Positions 33,801 through 44,341 of a stretch of DNA of 64,000 nt are shown here, one piece after another. A program made the position numbers and the translations under genes. The first letter of the stretch is position 1; every line of letters starts with the position of its first letter. Below the pieces are notes generated by a model, which saw only the letters and a program-made list of their open reading frames with translations, was not told the DNA's origin and did no database searches. Origin of the DNA: Enoplolaimus lenunculus (Eukaryota; Nematoda; Enoplea; Enoplida; Thoracostomopsidae); the NCBI GenBank assembly GCA_030248215.1, contig JASANG010002166.1:1-64000 (forward strand), in the 5' to 3' direction.

Positions 33801-34420
33801 CGTTTCCGTTTTAGAAATAATGGAAATTCTGTTATTTTTACGCTCTAAATTAGTTATAAATCAGGTGTATATCTCGCAATTATTCAATACAAATACACTA
33901 CTACAATTATTGTTTAAAATGATGCAAAAATTACGAAATTCATCCAACATCTTAAAAAATTTTGATGCATCCACCATTTTTAAAGTTTATAAAGCCTGGT
34001 GAATATTTGTACGACTCAGCTTTGTTTTGCAGAAAAATGAAACGTCTTTGAAACTTTTATACTTTAATGTCCGTTTTCCCTTTGTGTTTTCGTTATTTTG
34101 AACACTATCCGTTTCCGTTGGTTTTACTAGCCGTTTATACCCGGTTTCTAAGTTTACAATTTAATTGCCAAATTTTTTAATTTTCATATAGTTACATTAT
34201 AGGCTTGGCATAATCAGATTGGGCCAATGTATAGATGAGGGCCGTAACAGTGTATAAGCAGTTCCTAAGCTAGAGCCTAAGCAAAAAATGGTTAAAAACT
34301 TAAGTTTAGAGTCCCGCGGAAAATGGTCCGGCCCTCTGTTGTACATAGGCTGTCATATTTTATTTTGTATTAATATATTTTTTATTTTAGGACTGTGATT
34401 TCGTTTATGTGGTTATATGA
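30835..34420 (+). CDS. RPAIN: RPA-interacting protein (RPAIN/RIP), complete, seven exons
   Basis: Exons 30835-30927, 31564-31677, 32356-32455, 32639-32738, 32928-33054, 33557-33688 and 34391-34420 join to 231 codons plus TGA, close to the 219 residues of human RPAIN as I recall it. The N-terminal LYKQITPKNRRELMRRCFDQ region matches the family's basic segment. The middle is acidic and helical (EEKLAEEYELVYEELKKEMQ). The C-terminal zinc-binding region has CPVC (C131, C134), SCQC (C169, C171), HSTCTGH (H197, C200, H203) and LLMICLDCDFVYVVI (C221, C224). This last segment lines up with the human end LLMSCLACDTWAVIL. In the family the protein binds replication protein A and promotes its nuclear import. 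Exon 3 has a second possible acceptor at 32380 in the same phase, which would drop eight codons. A MITE lies in the last intron. Confidence 0.93.
34222..34350. mobile_element. GGCC/TTAGGC-family MITE in the last RPAIN intron
   Basis: The left end is GGCCAATGTATAGATGAGGG; the right end in reverse complement is GCCTATGTACAACAGAGGGC. It lies 41 bp upstream of the last exon (34391-34420). Length about 129 bp. No target duplication is evident. Confidence 0.75.
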
Positions 34421-37320
34421 ACAGTACACGTGATCTCGACTTTGTAATATCAAAATTTGTTTTTTCTAACCAAATTAATTGACATTTATGTTAACCTATT
34501 TCTTGTTGTTCATATAAGTAAGTTTCATACGCAGGTTGTTGTCCCGGAACGGAGCTTGGGACCACACCGCACCAAACCGCAGCACTAACGGACCTTGCCG
34601 TTATAGAATTGCCCATCGGTTCAGTACGGCCCACATCGTCAGTGGTTCAGACATATTCGATCACGCTATTGGTATCCGTTACCATTTTGGTTAATTGAAA
34701 TTCAATTAGAAACAAACACTGTTGTTGCGCGCATATACACTCATTTGTAAATAATCTGTAAAATGCGAGATCATTAACAACAACTGCAACAAATGTTGTT
34801 GCAATAAAGCAACAATAAAAACAGCAACAAAAGCAGCAACAAAACAACAATAAAAGCTTGATGATATTTTGAACGATTTTGTATTGTATCAAAAATGTTC
34901 GATGAACACTATTAGTAGTATTTGTCAACAAAGTGAAGTATATCTTAAAATTAAAAAAAATTTAATTTCTTACCTGAAGAAATCTTGAATGTTGCACAAG
35001 TTCATTGTAAAGTTCACACTTTATAAACTCAAAATGAATAAGTGCGTATATTTAAATCGTGTTAATGGTCTACTTAGATTTGTTTTACTTGCGCATCTAA
35101 ATTTTGTTTGACGAAGCAATGGTGGATCGAAAGGGCAGACCACCCTGGCCATGGCTCCAATAGAGATCAAAGCCAAAATCTTGTATTTAAAGTTTCGTAC
35201 AAAACGTTTGTTTGGATTCTCGCTTGCGAGCTTTGTGCACTGTTATAATACATTGCGACCCATACCCGTTTAACATTTATGGACACGCCACGGTAACGAA
35301 ATGACAGTGTATTGTATATGGCTTTTAGTTCGAATTTAGCGTTCGTTATAACCGGAACTGAATATAATCCGTGTGTTATAATATTGGACTAAAACTTGCA
35401 TGTAGTTGCATTTGTTAAGTAATTTACCCGATTGATTTTACATATGTTTGCACTACTATAAAAACAGAAATTGCACAAATTTTCGGTTACTAAGTATTTA
35501 AGAACTAGTCTGAATTGGTTTAGACAAAATTTCGTTTATGAAGCAGACTCTATTTGGTAAGAACAAAAATAAAACCTGTTGGCCTCCGCTATTGAGCTAA
35601 AAAATACTTTTATTTGGTGAACAAACTCTCTCTTGTAGCAGGGTACAGCCAGTCAATTTTCGCCTCCGGTTGAAAATCAACCTCAGGCAGTCCGGCTGTA
35701 ATAGAATTTATATCCGATAGGTATCCGGATGTATATCGGAAATGATAAAATATCTGACGCTAAAGCATAGAATTTAGCTCAGCGTAGATATAAGTGGATA
35801 AAGATTTCTACCCTGCCTGCGATTTACGCGTTTAGTTTGTTTTTTTAGTAACGGTTATACCGGCGCATAATTGTTTTACCCGAGACCCACCTTTACCTGC
35901 CCTTTTTTCTTTTTGTGTTCGCAAAAAACTTGTCATTCGAACTGACTACTTATTTGGCCTCTCTAGAGGGTACCTCCCTGTTATTCGGTTACGGACTGTT
36001 CTTTATTTTTAACCCACGCTCCGCCACCCTTCGTTACTGATATATATCCGGTACGGCAATTATCTGTTGAATTAAACGTTTATTTGTTTTGTGTCAAAAG
36101 CTTGAGCGACAATGCAATGTTATACTTAGGAATGTAAGTACTTTAAAACTTAAGTATGCTTTAACGTTTCAGACTTAACTTCATTCGGACCTGGAGTTAT
36201 TTATGCACAATTAGGGACAATTGGCATCTATAGACTAATTATAAAATATATACAAAAATCTCAGTACTGTGGGGACCCGTATAAGATCCTGGAGTCATTT
36301 TGCGCTACAATTAAGGATTGACATTTATGAACTAATTAAGGTTTAGGGACTCTATCCGCTTAAGGACTCTTATTAAGGATACGGACTCTTACTGATTGGA
36401 ACTCAAAATGGGGACCCCCTCTTATTTGGGACGCCATAGTACGAAAAATGCTGAACCCTTCAACAAAAGTTTGCTGGAAACGGAAGTCCATTTTTTGCCT
36501 TAGTCACATAGGCAGATCCTGTATGGATGTCCTCTGATGATATCTACCTATGGCAAAAACTAAGTAATTTTAACTCCTTAAGTCGGTAATTTCTTACCCG
36601 GCCCGCCTTCCCCCACGGGTCGCGTGCAATTACTGCTGACTGGAGTTGCTGAAAACATTCAAACTGAAAAGTTTCCATCAAAATGCAAGTATGCTTACAA
36701 CATAAATCATTCTATAACAACCATTTTACTCCGTTTCTATCATTCAGATGCAAAACTAATTGTTTTCTTTGCGACCGTCAACTTAACGTCATATTTTAGC
36801 TTTTTGAAAAATTAAACTGTTCAAAACGTTTTTGCTCGGACATTTACGGCAATTTCAGTTTGTGCGAAAAGTCGTATCTTTCTAAATCGTTTTTCGAGAG
36901 CAAGTTTAAATTACTACATATTTTGGAGCAAGATACGGGTGTGACGGAGTTCCTGTGAAGTTTAAAATGTATGATAAATGGAACCTATTTTTCAATTAAC
37001 TATAGGTATAGTAAATTTGTTTACAAAAGCATAATTGCTTTCATCAACTGATTTTATATACTAAAACCTTTAATCACACGAATATTTTCTACTTCATCTT
37101 AGGTTAAATTTTGTGCTAGGATTGGAACTTGGAGACTGGAGCAGGAGATGTTTGAAATCACCACTCAGTTGTACAAGCTTGACGCTCGATAGCCTATCAT
37201 GCACCCGACCCTTAAAAAGCTCTTCATTTTAAAGGGACATAAACACTTTTTTGAACCTTGTATTCTGGGAATTGAACAAAATTTTAAAGTGATCAGTCTT
37301 TTATCGATAATTTGTATCAT
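34421..37320. other. Intergenic between RPAIN and the TTAA-flanked element
   Basis: Apart from the block at 34535-34698, it holds a CAACAA-rich low-complexity tract (about 34775-34855), a short hAT-like remnant (about 35637-35700) and a 36260-36440 stretch with repeated GGACTCTTA/GGGGACC motifs. No gene is supported. Confidence 0.4.
34535..34698 (+). CDS. Candidate exon in a GC-richer island downstream of RPAIN
   Basis: An acceptor-like CATACGCAG precedes a block distinctly GC-richer than its flanks. One frame reads GCCPGTELGTTPHQTAALTD and ends SITLLVSVTILVN and TGA (34696-34698), with a short hydrophobic C-terminus. A second frame is also open to a TAA, so coding is ambiguous. It could be an alternative last exon, an exon of an unfound gene, or a GC-rich insertion. 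Confidence 0.25.
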
Positions 37321-37324
37321 TTAA

Positions 37325-37590
37325 CCCCTTCTCACATTGAGTTGCCTATAGACAATTTAGCGCAGTGTATATACGTTATTAAATAATATATATCGCACCG
37401 TGTTTAATAATTGCAACACGTATACATAGTACTAAATCACCACAAGACGTGAGAGCCCCCTCGGGCTCGAGCGTCAAGCTCCTATAGCTGAGTGGTGATG
37501 GTATACGCTTCCCACTCCAGTCACTGGAGTTCGAATCCTAGCATAAAAGTAGGTCTCAGGGAAAATAGAAAATATTCATGTGAGAAAGGG
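37325..37590. mobile_element. TTAA-flanked (piggyBac-type) MITE with tRNA-like insert, copy 2
   Basis: TTAA at 37321-37324 and 37591-37594 bounds a 266-bp element with ends CCCCTTCTCACAT and ATGTGAGAAAGGG. It is strongly similar to 23234-23496, including the tRNA-like part (about 37477-37546; CTATAGCTGAGTGGTGATGG and GAGTTCGAATCC). The 20-bp palindrome of copy 1 is mutated here. It ends 54 bp upstream of the ATG at 37645. Confidence 0.85.
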
Positions 37591-37644
37591 TTAAAAAATA
37601 TCGAACACTCGCTTTTAAGATAAGTTTATAATAACTGGAGAAAA

Positions 37645-38214
37645 ATGAAACAAAAAATCGTGCCCGTGCCACTCGATGCCCATTACAACAAAAGTGTTTC
37701 TCAACAGCGTAAACACGGTATAGTAATGGGATGCCGGGCACTGATTGCACTAAATACTCGCAACCGACTATTGGCCCAACAACGCAATGCCGGCGATCGG
37801 TCTCGAACCAACGGAAACAGCCCACAGAGTTTTCTTTCGCTCAAACCGCCAATCAAAAATAACAAAACAAGTACGGTCTCTGGCTACGCTCAGAATCAGC
37901 CAATAAAACTCGAAAATGATATGTCAATTCTAAACTTCAACAGTTTGCCACGAAATCAACTACAGGACAAGTGTCATTCGATCGAAAAATATTTAACATT
38001 GTCAACAAGTAAACGGCGGTGCCATGGTGAAACAGATCACCAACAAAGCAACGATAGGTATTGCGCAAGTTGGGAATACCGCTGCAATCTGGCTGCGGAC
38101 AATGAAGTACTTGATCGATCCGGTAAATCCAGTGCGATACCTGTGGAGTGCGAAAGCAGGTGCCCCCAGCAAAACACTTCATCAACAGGACAAATATCAT
38201 TTGGCAGCCTTTAA
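37645..38214 (+). CDS. Hypothetical protein, first open segment
   Basis: ATG at 37645 opens 189 codons with balanced composition and no repeats, ending ...TGQISFGSL and TAA. The product is basic near its start (MKQKIVPVPLDAHYNKSVSQ) and then Ser/Asn/Gln-rich, with short hydrophobic clusters and many cysteines late in the segment. I recognise no domain. The next open segment (38587-39309) has the same flavour, so both may be exons of one plus-strand gene, but I could not settle the junction. The last part, from about 38040, may instead be intronic. The product was probably not under strong structural constraint. Confidence 0.45.
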   Translation: MKQKIVPVPLDAHYNKSVSQQRKHGIVMGCRALIALNTRNRLLAQQRNAGDRSRTNGNSPQSFLSLKPPIKNNKTSTVSGYAQNQPIKLENDMSILNFNSLPRNQLQDKCHSIEKYLTLSTSKRRCHGETDHQQSNDRYCASWEYRCNLAADNEVLDRSGKSSAIPVECESRCPQQNTSSTGQISFGSL

Positions 38215-38586
38215 GGTCTTAACTGTTTTCAAAATTTTCGTTCTCCCCACGCGCGAAACCTTTTCTTTTCGTTAACCAAGCCTAGGTTGCAGGGCTGGGT
38301 AGAATATCAGCGTTTCTTTGTATTTGTACAACTACGCGTTCTCGGCGTGGTGACCCCAAGCTATGGTGCAAACTTGCTGTCTACCTTCGGCGTCACTGTC
38401 CAATTTTTTCGATCTCCGACTCTCTAAGTTATAGTGCTATGTTTTAAGTTTTTGACTATAGGTATATATTATATAACACGTTAATACTTTTAGCCATACT
38501 TTTAGTGGTGTCACCACCATATAGCGTAAACATATTCCTAAGCCTAAACCTACAATCAGCGTAAAGATTAGCATAAAACTAAGCCA

Positions 38587-39309
38587 ATGTATAAGCAAAA
38601 TCTGAAGTGTAAGTTTCTATATCCCAGGAGAACGAGATGCCATTACAAGTATCTTGTGCCGAAAAACGCAGCAACTTGTTTAAATTTGGTTTCAGATGAC
38701 TCAGGCGTATCTCTTGTACAAGAAACCAATACTAAACCGGACCTATCTTTCGGTGATAACCATCATGCAGCTGGCCTGCAGTACGAGTTTCAAACACCAA
38801 AGCAGTGTCAAAAACGGCTATCAGAACCGAACGCACAGTTTTCGACACAAAAAGTCAGCCAAACCAAGCCCATCAACATCTTTCATCATCAACCGACAGC
38901 ATGCAATCAACTGTCTGCTGGATACCCGTGGCATCCTTGTGGACTGGAATGGACACGCGCTGGAAACCCATTTGATTTTAGCGAAAACGCAAATATTTGT
39001 TTAAAGTCTGGCTCAAAATATGCACCAAAGAGTTGCATGCCCTATGCATTGAATCAAGTATTCTTGGCCGAATCTTGCATTGATAGTTTTCAATTTTTAC
39101 CGGCCAAACAGAGTTCACAATTGGGAGATTTTCTTTACGAAAGAAGTCAGCCCTCTAAAAAAGCAAAATATCCTCCTCGCAAGGGCCATATTCAAACACC
39201 ACTCGTTACTTGCAAAACTGCTTCTGATATTAGTGATTTTCAAAGCCGAGGAAAATTTGGTAAAATTAATTGCACATTGTGCGCTGGCGCACCCAAAAAT
39301 GCAGAATGA
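38587..39309 (+). CDS. Hypothetical protein, second open segment
   Basis: 240 codons are open to TGA. Composition is Ser/Asn/Gln/Lys-rich with scattered Cys, His and Pro (for example FHHQPTACNQLSAGYPWHPC), without repeats or recognisable domain. The ATG lies inside a CCAATGTATAAGC string that resembles a GGCC-family element end, so the true start or acceptor may differ; the frame stays open back to a TAG at 38569-38571. A plausible donor (TTTG then GTAAAA, near 39259) falls before the stop. In phase it would join an acceptor near 39877 leading to EDSPIESFGNSS. Confidence 0.5.
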   Translation: MYKQNLKCKFLYPRRTRCHYKYLVPKNAATCLNLVSDDSGVSLVQETNTKPDLSFGDNHHAAGLQYEFQTPKQCQKRLSEPNAQFSTQKVSQTKPINIFHHQPTACNQLSAGYPWHPCGLEWTRAGNPFDFSENANICLKSGSKYAPKSCMPYALNQVFLAESCIDSFQFLPAKQSSQLGDFLYERSQPSKKAKYPPRKGHIQTPLVTCKTASDISDFQSRGKFGKINCTLCAGAPKNAE

Positions 39310-39872
39310 CCTTTTGTTTTTTATTTTAAACAGTGCTGGCGCACGTTCCTACAAGAACAGTCCCGTTTTAGGTGCGACTGCAAGAGTAAGCTTAGATTTT
39401 ACGCTATATTTTTTAACTTAGGCTTGTGTTTACAGTTTTTTCAACGCTGAGATATAGGAGTATGTATGCTACAGTTTTACAGCCCTAAAGTGACATTGGC
39501 CGTTGTGTTTGTTACTTGCCTGTAGCTGTCATGCAATGCTATATAAACATTTTGTGTGCATATGCAAGGCTATTAACTCCTACTTTACAATTATAGTGGG
39601 GACTTAAATGACCAGAGTTAACCAATGATCTAATTTCGCCAACAATGAAGACCACACAGAAGTCTTTAATATCAAGCTAAATTTTTGTCTGATCGACACG
39701 GAATGATATATAGTAAACTTTGTGTACAACGAGGTGTAGAACAAGATAAAGCGAACACGTCAGGGTTATAGTATATATTTTTGATAACCTCTGTTTGCAA
39801 TTTAACTTTTAAAGTCGAACTAGGTTGAGCGCAGTATAAAAACTAACAGTTATCGCGTTCGTTCATTAAATA

Positions 39873-40088
39873 TTGAAAGAAGACTCGCCAATTGAAAGTT
39901 TTGGCAACAGTTCAGTATTTTGGAACTCAAATAAACTAATGATGCCTGATTCACAAAATGCGAGTGATTTTACTCATGTGCTGACAACAGTTAGTGCTTA
40001 TAATCAACAGCGCGATAGCATAAAATATAAATTCAATACAGAAGGATTAAACCCGCAATATAAAATAGGAAACCATGAGCTAGAATAA
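39873..40088 (+). CDS. Hypothetical protein, possible last exon
   Basis: About 70 open codons (KEDSPIESFGNSSVFWNSNK onward) end in NHELE and TAA. No ATG starts the frame, so it would have to be an exon. The TTGAAAG at its start gives a weak acceptor in the phase required by the GTAAAA donor near 39259. The composition resembles 38587-39309. Treat it as a candidate. Confidence 0.3.
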   Translation: MKEDSPIESFGNSSVFWNSNKLMMPDSQNASDFTHVLTTVSAYNQQRDSIKYKFNTEGLNPQYKIGNHELE

Positions 40089-40707
40089 TAATAACAAAAT
40101 ATATGAAATCCAAGATGAAAATAACTTCAAAAAGCATAAAAGTTTTGACTTCATCATAAAAATTTCAAACCTTGAATATACAGGAGCACAAAACCACATT
40201 ATCGCAAATTAACACCGCTACACTACTATTAGCACTTCAATAGCTGAAAACCGCCGACTTAAAGGAAATATTGCAGCCCACGCGCAAATTCAAAGTTTGA
40301 AACCAAGCTACTATGAAAGCACGGTAACAACCTATATAACTTTACATAACAAAACATAAAAATATTGCTAATACACACTCTTACTGACAAAAGTACAAAT
40401 ACTTTGCGTAAAAGTTCCAGATAAAGTGAGCCCTGGCTTAACGTAGCAAATCATAATCTCTTAAGCGTTGTTTTAGGATGTTTGTAATACAAATAGCCTG
40501 TTAGCAACACACTTTGGAGCCAATTTATTGCAGGCAAGAAATTAACAATTCTGACTATAGCACTGTACTAAGCTGAACTAAACACAAAATTTTTTCGACG
40601 TAGCACAAAATGTCCTGGGCCAGGTTAGAGGATGTCCGTACAGGGACGGCGCCTTCATCTTCCCCGAAATTAACACCCTGAATATTAAGGGAAATCCAGA
40701 GTTTTCA
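40089..40707. other. Convergent intergenic region, no gene seen
   Basis: AT-rich DNA between the hypothetical plus-strand gene and DENND1 on the minus strand. A GC-richer stretch near 40610-40680 has no open frame of note. Confidence 0.4.
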
Positions 40708-40715
40708 ACAATATT

Positions 40716-40859
40716 GGCCAATGGAAAGAACAGGAGCGGAAAAGCATTATAAGCATATTCCTAAGCCTAAACCTAACCCAAGCAAAAATTAGTTTAAAGA
40801 TAAGCTTACTCTATAGCAGTCCCACAAAAAACGTTCCGCCCCTGATCTTTACATGGGCC
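40716..40859. mobile_element. GGCC/TTAGGC-family MITE with perfect 8-bp target duplication, 28 bp past the DENND1 stop
   Basis: ACAATATT lies at 40708-40715 and again at 40860-40867. The 144-bp element has ends GGCCAATGGAAAGAACAGGA and, in reverse complement, GGCCCATGTAAAGATCAGGG. It probably lies in the DENND1 3' UTR or just beyond it. Confidence 0.92.
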
Positions 40860-40887
40860 ACAATATTTAAATAAAATAACACATTCT

Positions 40888-43800
40888 TCAATCAAAAGTT
40901 TCCCATCCTACAGGGCTTGACGATTTTGGTTCTTTTGCATTTGGCACTGCAAGTGGTGCATTATTCGAAATGTTGCTACACTCCGCACCTTGAGTCGGCT
41001 TATCAGTAATATTCGAAGCAGGTGTGGTCAAGTTTGAAAACGACAACATTGAAAAAGGATCTTGTGCTACATCTAAGAGATTGTCAGGCGACAATCGTGG
41101 GAACTGCGGTTCATTCACTACAACTCCGGGCAGCCCACAATCCCGTTGTGTAGTTGAGGAATCATAATTCGCTGTATTGAGTTGACCGTTTCCACTCTGA
41201 GATCGATTTCCAAAAATGTTGCTATTTGCAGTCTGCGGCGTCGCACCTGTCATTTGAGCACCCACCTTAGAATCGTAGAAACCCGTTATATGATTAGTAA
41301 TGTCAAAATCGAACGGATCTTTTCTAACGTTTTCTATTCCATGACTTGAAGTCATTGCTGTATTTTGATGAGCTTTGGCACTATGTGGGTTCCCACTATT
41401 TAGCTCGGCGATATTCCCTACCATACCAGGCATAGGCTGCCGTAAAGCTCGATATGCAGATGGCGGCGAAGAAAACTTAGCATTACTTTCAACTGAACCA
41501 ATAACGGCACGATTTGGTGACACCATACTGGCTCCAGGCGACGATCTTTTCACCACAGGCGGCCGAGGTAACATCGTGCTGTTGCCACTCTGTTGAAAGC
41601 TCGACGTCCCCGAATTATTGCCAGAATCGGCACATTGCTTCAATGGATCAAACTCCATGTCATTTATATTTCCAACATCAGATCCTAAATGATTTCCACG
41701 TTTCGAATCACTAGTCGCTCGCTGGCTAAACCCCAGATCAATTAAATCCGCTAAGGCATTATTGCATCGTGAGGCTGTATCCGTTACCATAGTTAATTTC
41801 GCTGTATTACCTATTTCCATCCCACCCGTATCCCTTTCTGCCATCTCTGACGCTCCTCCAACTTCAAATATCACAGGTTCATTTGAATGGTTTAAATCAC
41901 CAGGAGTACGACATCGATTACTAGCAAGAAGTTCTTGTTGGCGCCGGCTGTAATCGGCAAGTTTGCTTAACCGTGCGTCACTTCTGCTTTGACCTAGTAC
42001 ATTTTGGCCCGTTGTGTCAGATGTAGACACTGTCAGATTGACATTTGGCGCTGGTGTCACAGCTTCGCGAGCAACATATGGTGAGGAATTTTCAGATCGT
42101 GAAACGTCCGCAAGTACTTCAAGACTTTGCGCAGTTTGAATCTAAAACGACAATAACAATATTATACTATGTTAATGATGTCATGTTATGTATTGTTCAA
42201 CTTTTTGATGGAAAGATTTTAACGGCAAGACAAACACATAAAAATCAAAGTTGTTTACCAAATTAAAAAGCGTCTGCATGCTTCAAATCAACATTATTTT
42301 TTATTTTCATCAGAAAACCTTTTTGTAAGGTGACAAAGACGTCTTTTTTAAGACATTTCTCTATCTGTACGCTCATTAGATCACCGATTGACAATTTTTT
42401 GACTTGCACTTTTTCACAAATTTCCATTCAACTGCGCGTATTAATTTTAAATTGTTTTAGATAAGTGTAAAAGACGTAATGAAAAACCTTCCTAAGTCTG
42501 CACACTTTATATGGAATCTTCTTTTTCTTAATTTATCTACAAAATTGTCAATTTATTTTTTTGCACATTTTCCATTCATTAAAGTAACTATAAATCTATT
42601 TAAAACCAAACATAACTCTTTCGAATCATCCACTTGGTTGTGTGAACTGAAAATATATGCAAATCTGTTTAAACAATACAAACGTACATACCTGTTTCGC
42701 TTCAGAAATCCAATTTGACCGCTCGTCAAAATATGTTCGCAATTCATCGACTAGACTTTCATCTGCACTTGTACCATGAAGCTGCTTTCGTTGGTTCCCC
42801 GTACTCGCAATTGCCTCAATTTTTCCTGACTCCCCTTCGCGATCGTTTATGTTTCTGAAATACAAAACAACAGAACGTTAAGATTTGTGCGTTCTAGAAA
42901 ATATAACAAGAAGGGTTTTTGTGCTCCAATAACGTGTCTACGATAGCAACCCGCGCTATATATTGCACAGCAAAAACCCCGACCGCACATTAATGCAAAG
43001 GGTGGTCCTGCCATGCATTCAACAATCACAGTTCGATTGATGCACACACATAACATATTGTTATATTCATGTTTTCAAATTATGGTTCTGTCCTAACCCT
43101 ACCCCACACTACAAAAACGAATGATATAATATATTACGTAATATCATGCTATAAAATCTTACTTAATATCAAGGTCGCTATTTGAAAATTCCTTTTGTAG
43201 TTTACTGGCCGATTTGGGTCTCATCATCTGAAATAAACGAAAATCAATTTCACGCCATCAATTATAGCTATCTAGTGTTCATTTATCAGAATCCATAATA
43301 AAAAAATCTAACAGCTTGTAGTACATAAGTTAAGGAAACAAATGCACCTTTACACTTTTTTAACATCCAAAAACCTTAGCTATAACCGCCAATAATACAA
43401 AAATATACAACTTATGCACAATGTCAATAATTAGCAGTTACATTTAAAATCTAACCTTTTTAATTTCTTTCCCTGTCGGCATCGTATATGTCATGTTAGA
43501 TGTTCTAAAAGCCGCTGGTGCTTCATCCTATAACCCAATAATCATTATATATGAATCAAGAAAAGCATGTCCATCTATGTACCCACACAATAATTAAAGT
43601 TAAATCAAATTTCGCAAATGCAAAAACTATAGCAAATTGTTAACAGTTAACATGCAATTGACAAACGAAGCTAAATTTCACTAACTTTCATATCATTCAT
43701 CCGAGTTCTGAAGTCCTTCAGCGCTTCTTTACTTTTATTTCGAACCTAAAATATTATGTTACAACTGAAAAGCCATACACTCAACGTGTAACCACTCTCT

Positions 43801-44273
43801 GGTTTGCTGATATTAAGTGTTTTGTAAATACACCTTTCTAGCCTAACCAAAAATATTTTGACTGTTTTACACTTTCCCAGGCTTAGGTATAAGCTTCGAA
43901 AAAGGCTTCCGTAAGCCCAAAACATGAACATGTACCTAACCGTAAACGTGAGAATAAACTTAAGTCTTCATCTAAAATGTGGGGGAGTGTACAATAATCA
44001 ATGTTTCGTTTGAACAGAAACATCCGCCTCACCGTACAGAACAAATCTGAAATACAACCCAAAAATGCTTCATTTGCAGCTCATTTTATGCCAAAAGAAC
44101 CAGAACCTATTCAATCCATGTGTTACACTACGCAAACCCCATAAACAGACAAACAATTCAGCAAGCAAAGTTAAGAAACTCCAACCGAACTTGAACACGA
44201 ATGATGCACATTTCCAAGGCACTACAATGGCACAGTTATTGTTGACATTCGAGATACATAACGCAAGAAGCAG

Positions 44274-44341
<68 letters not shown>

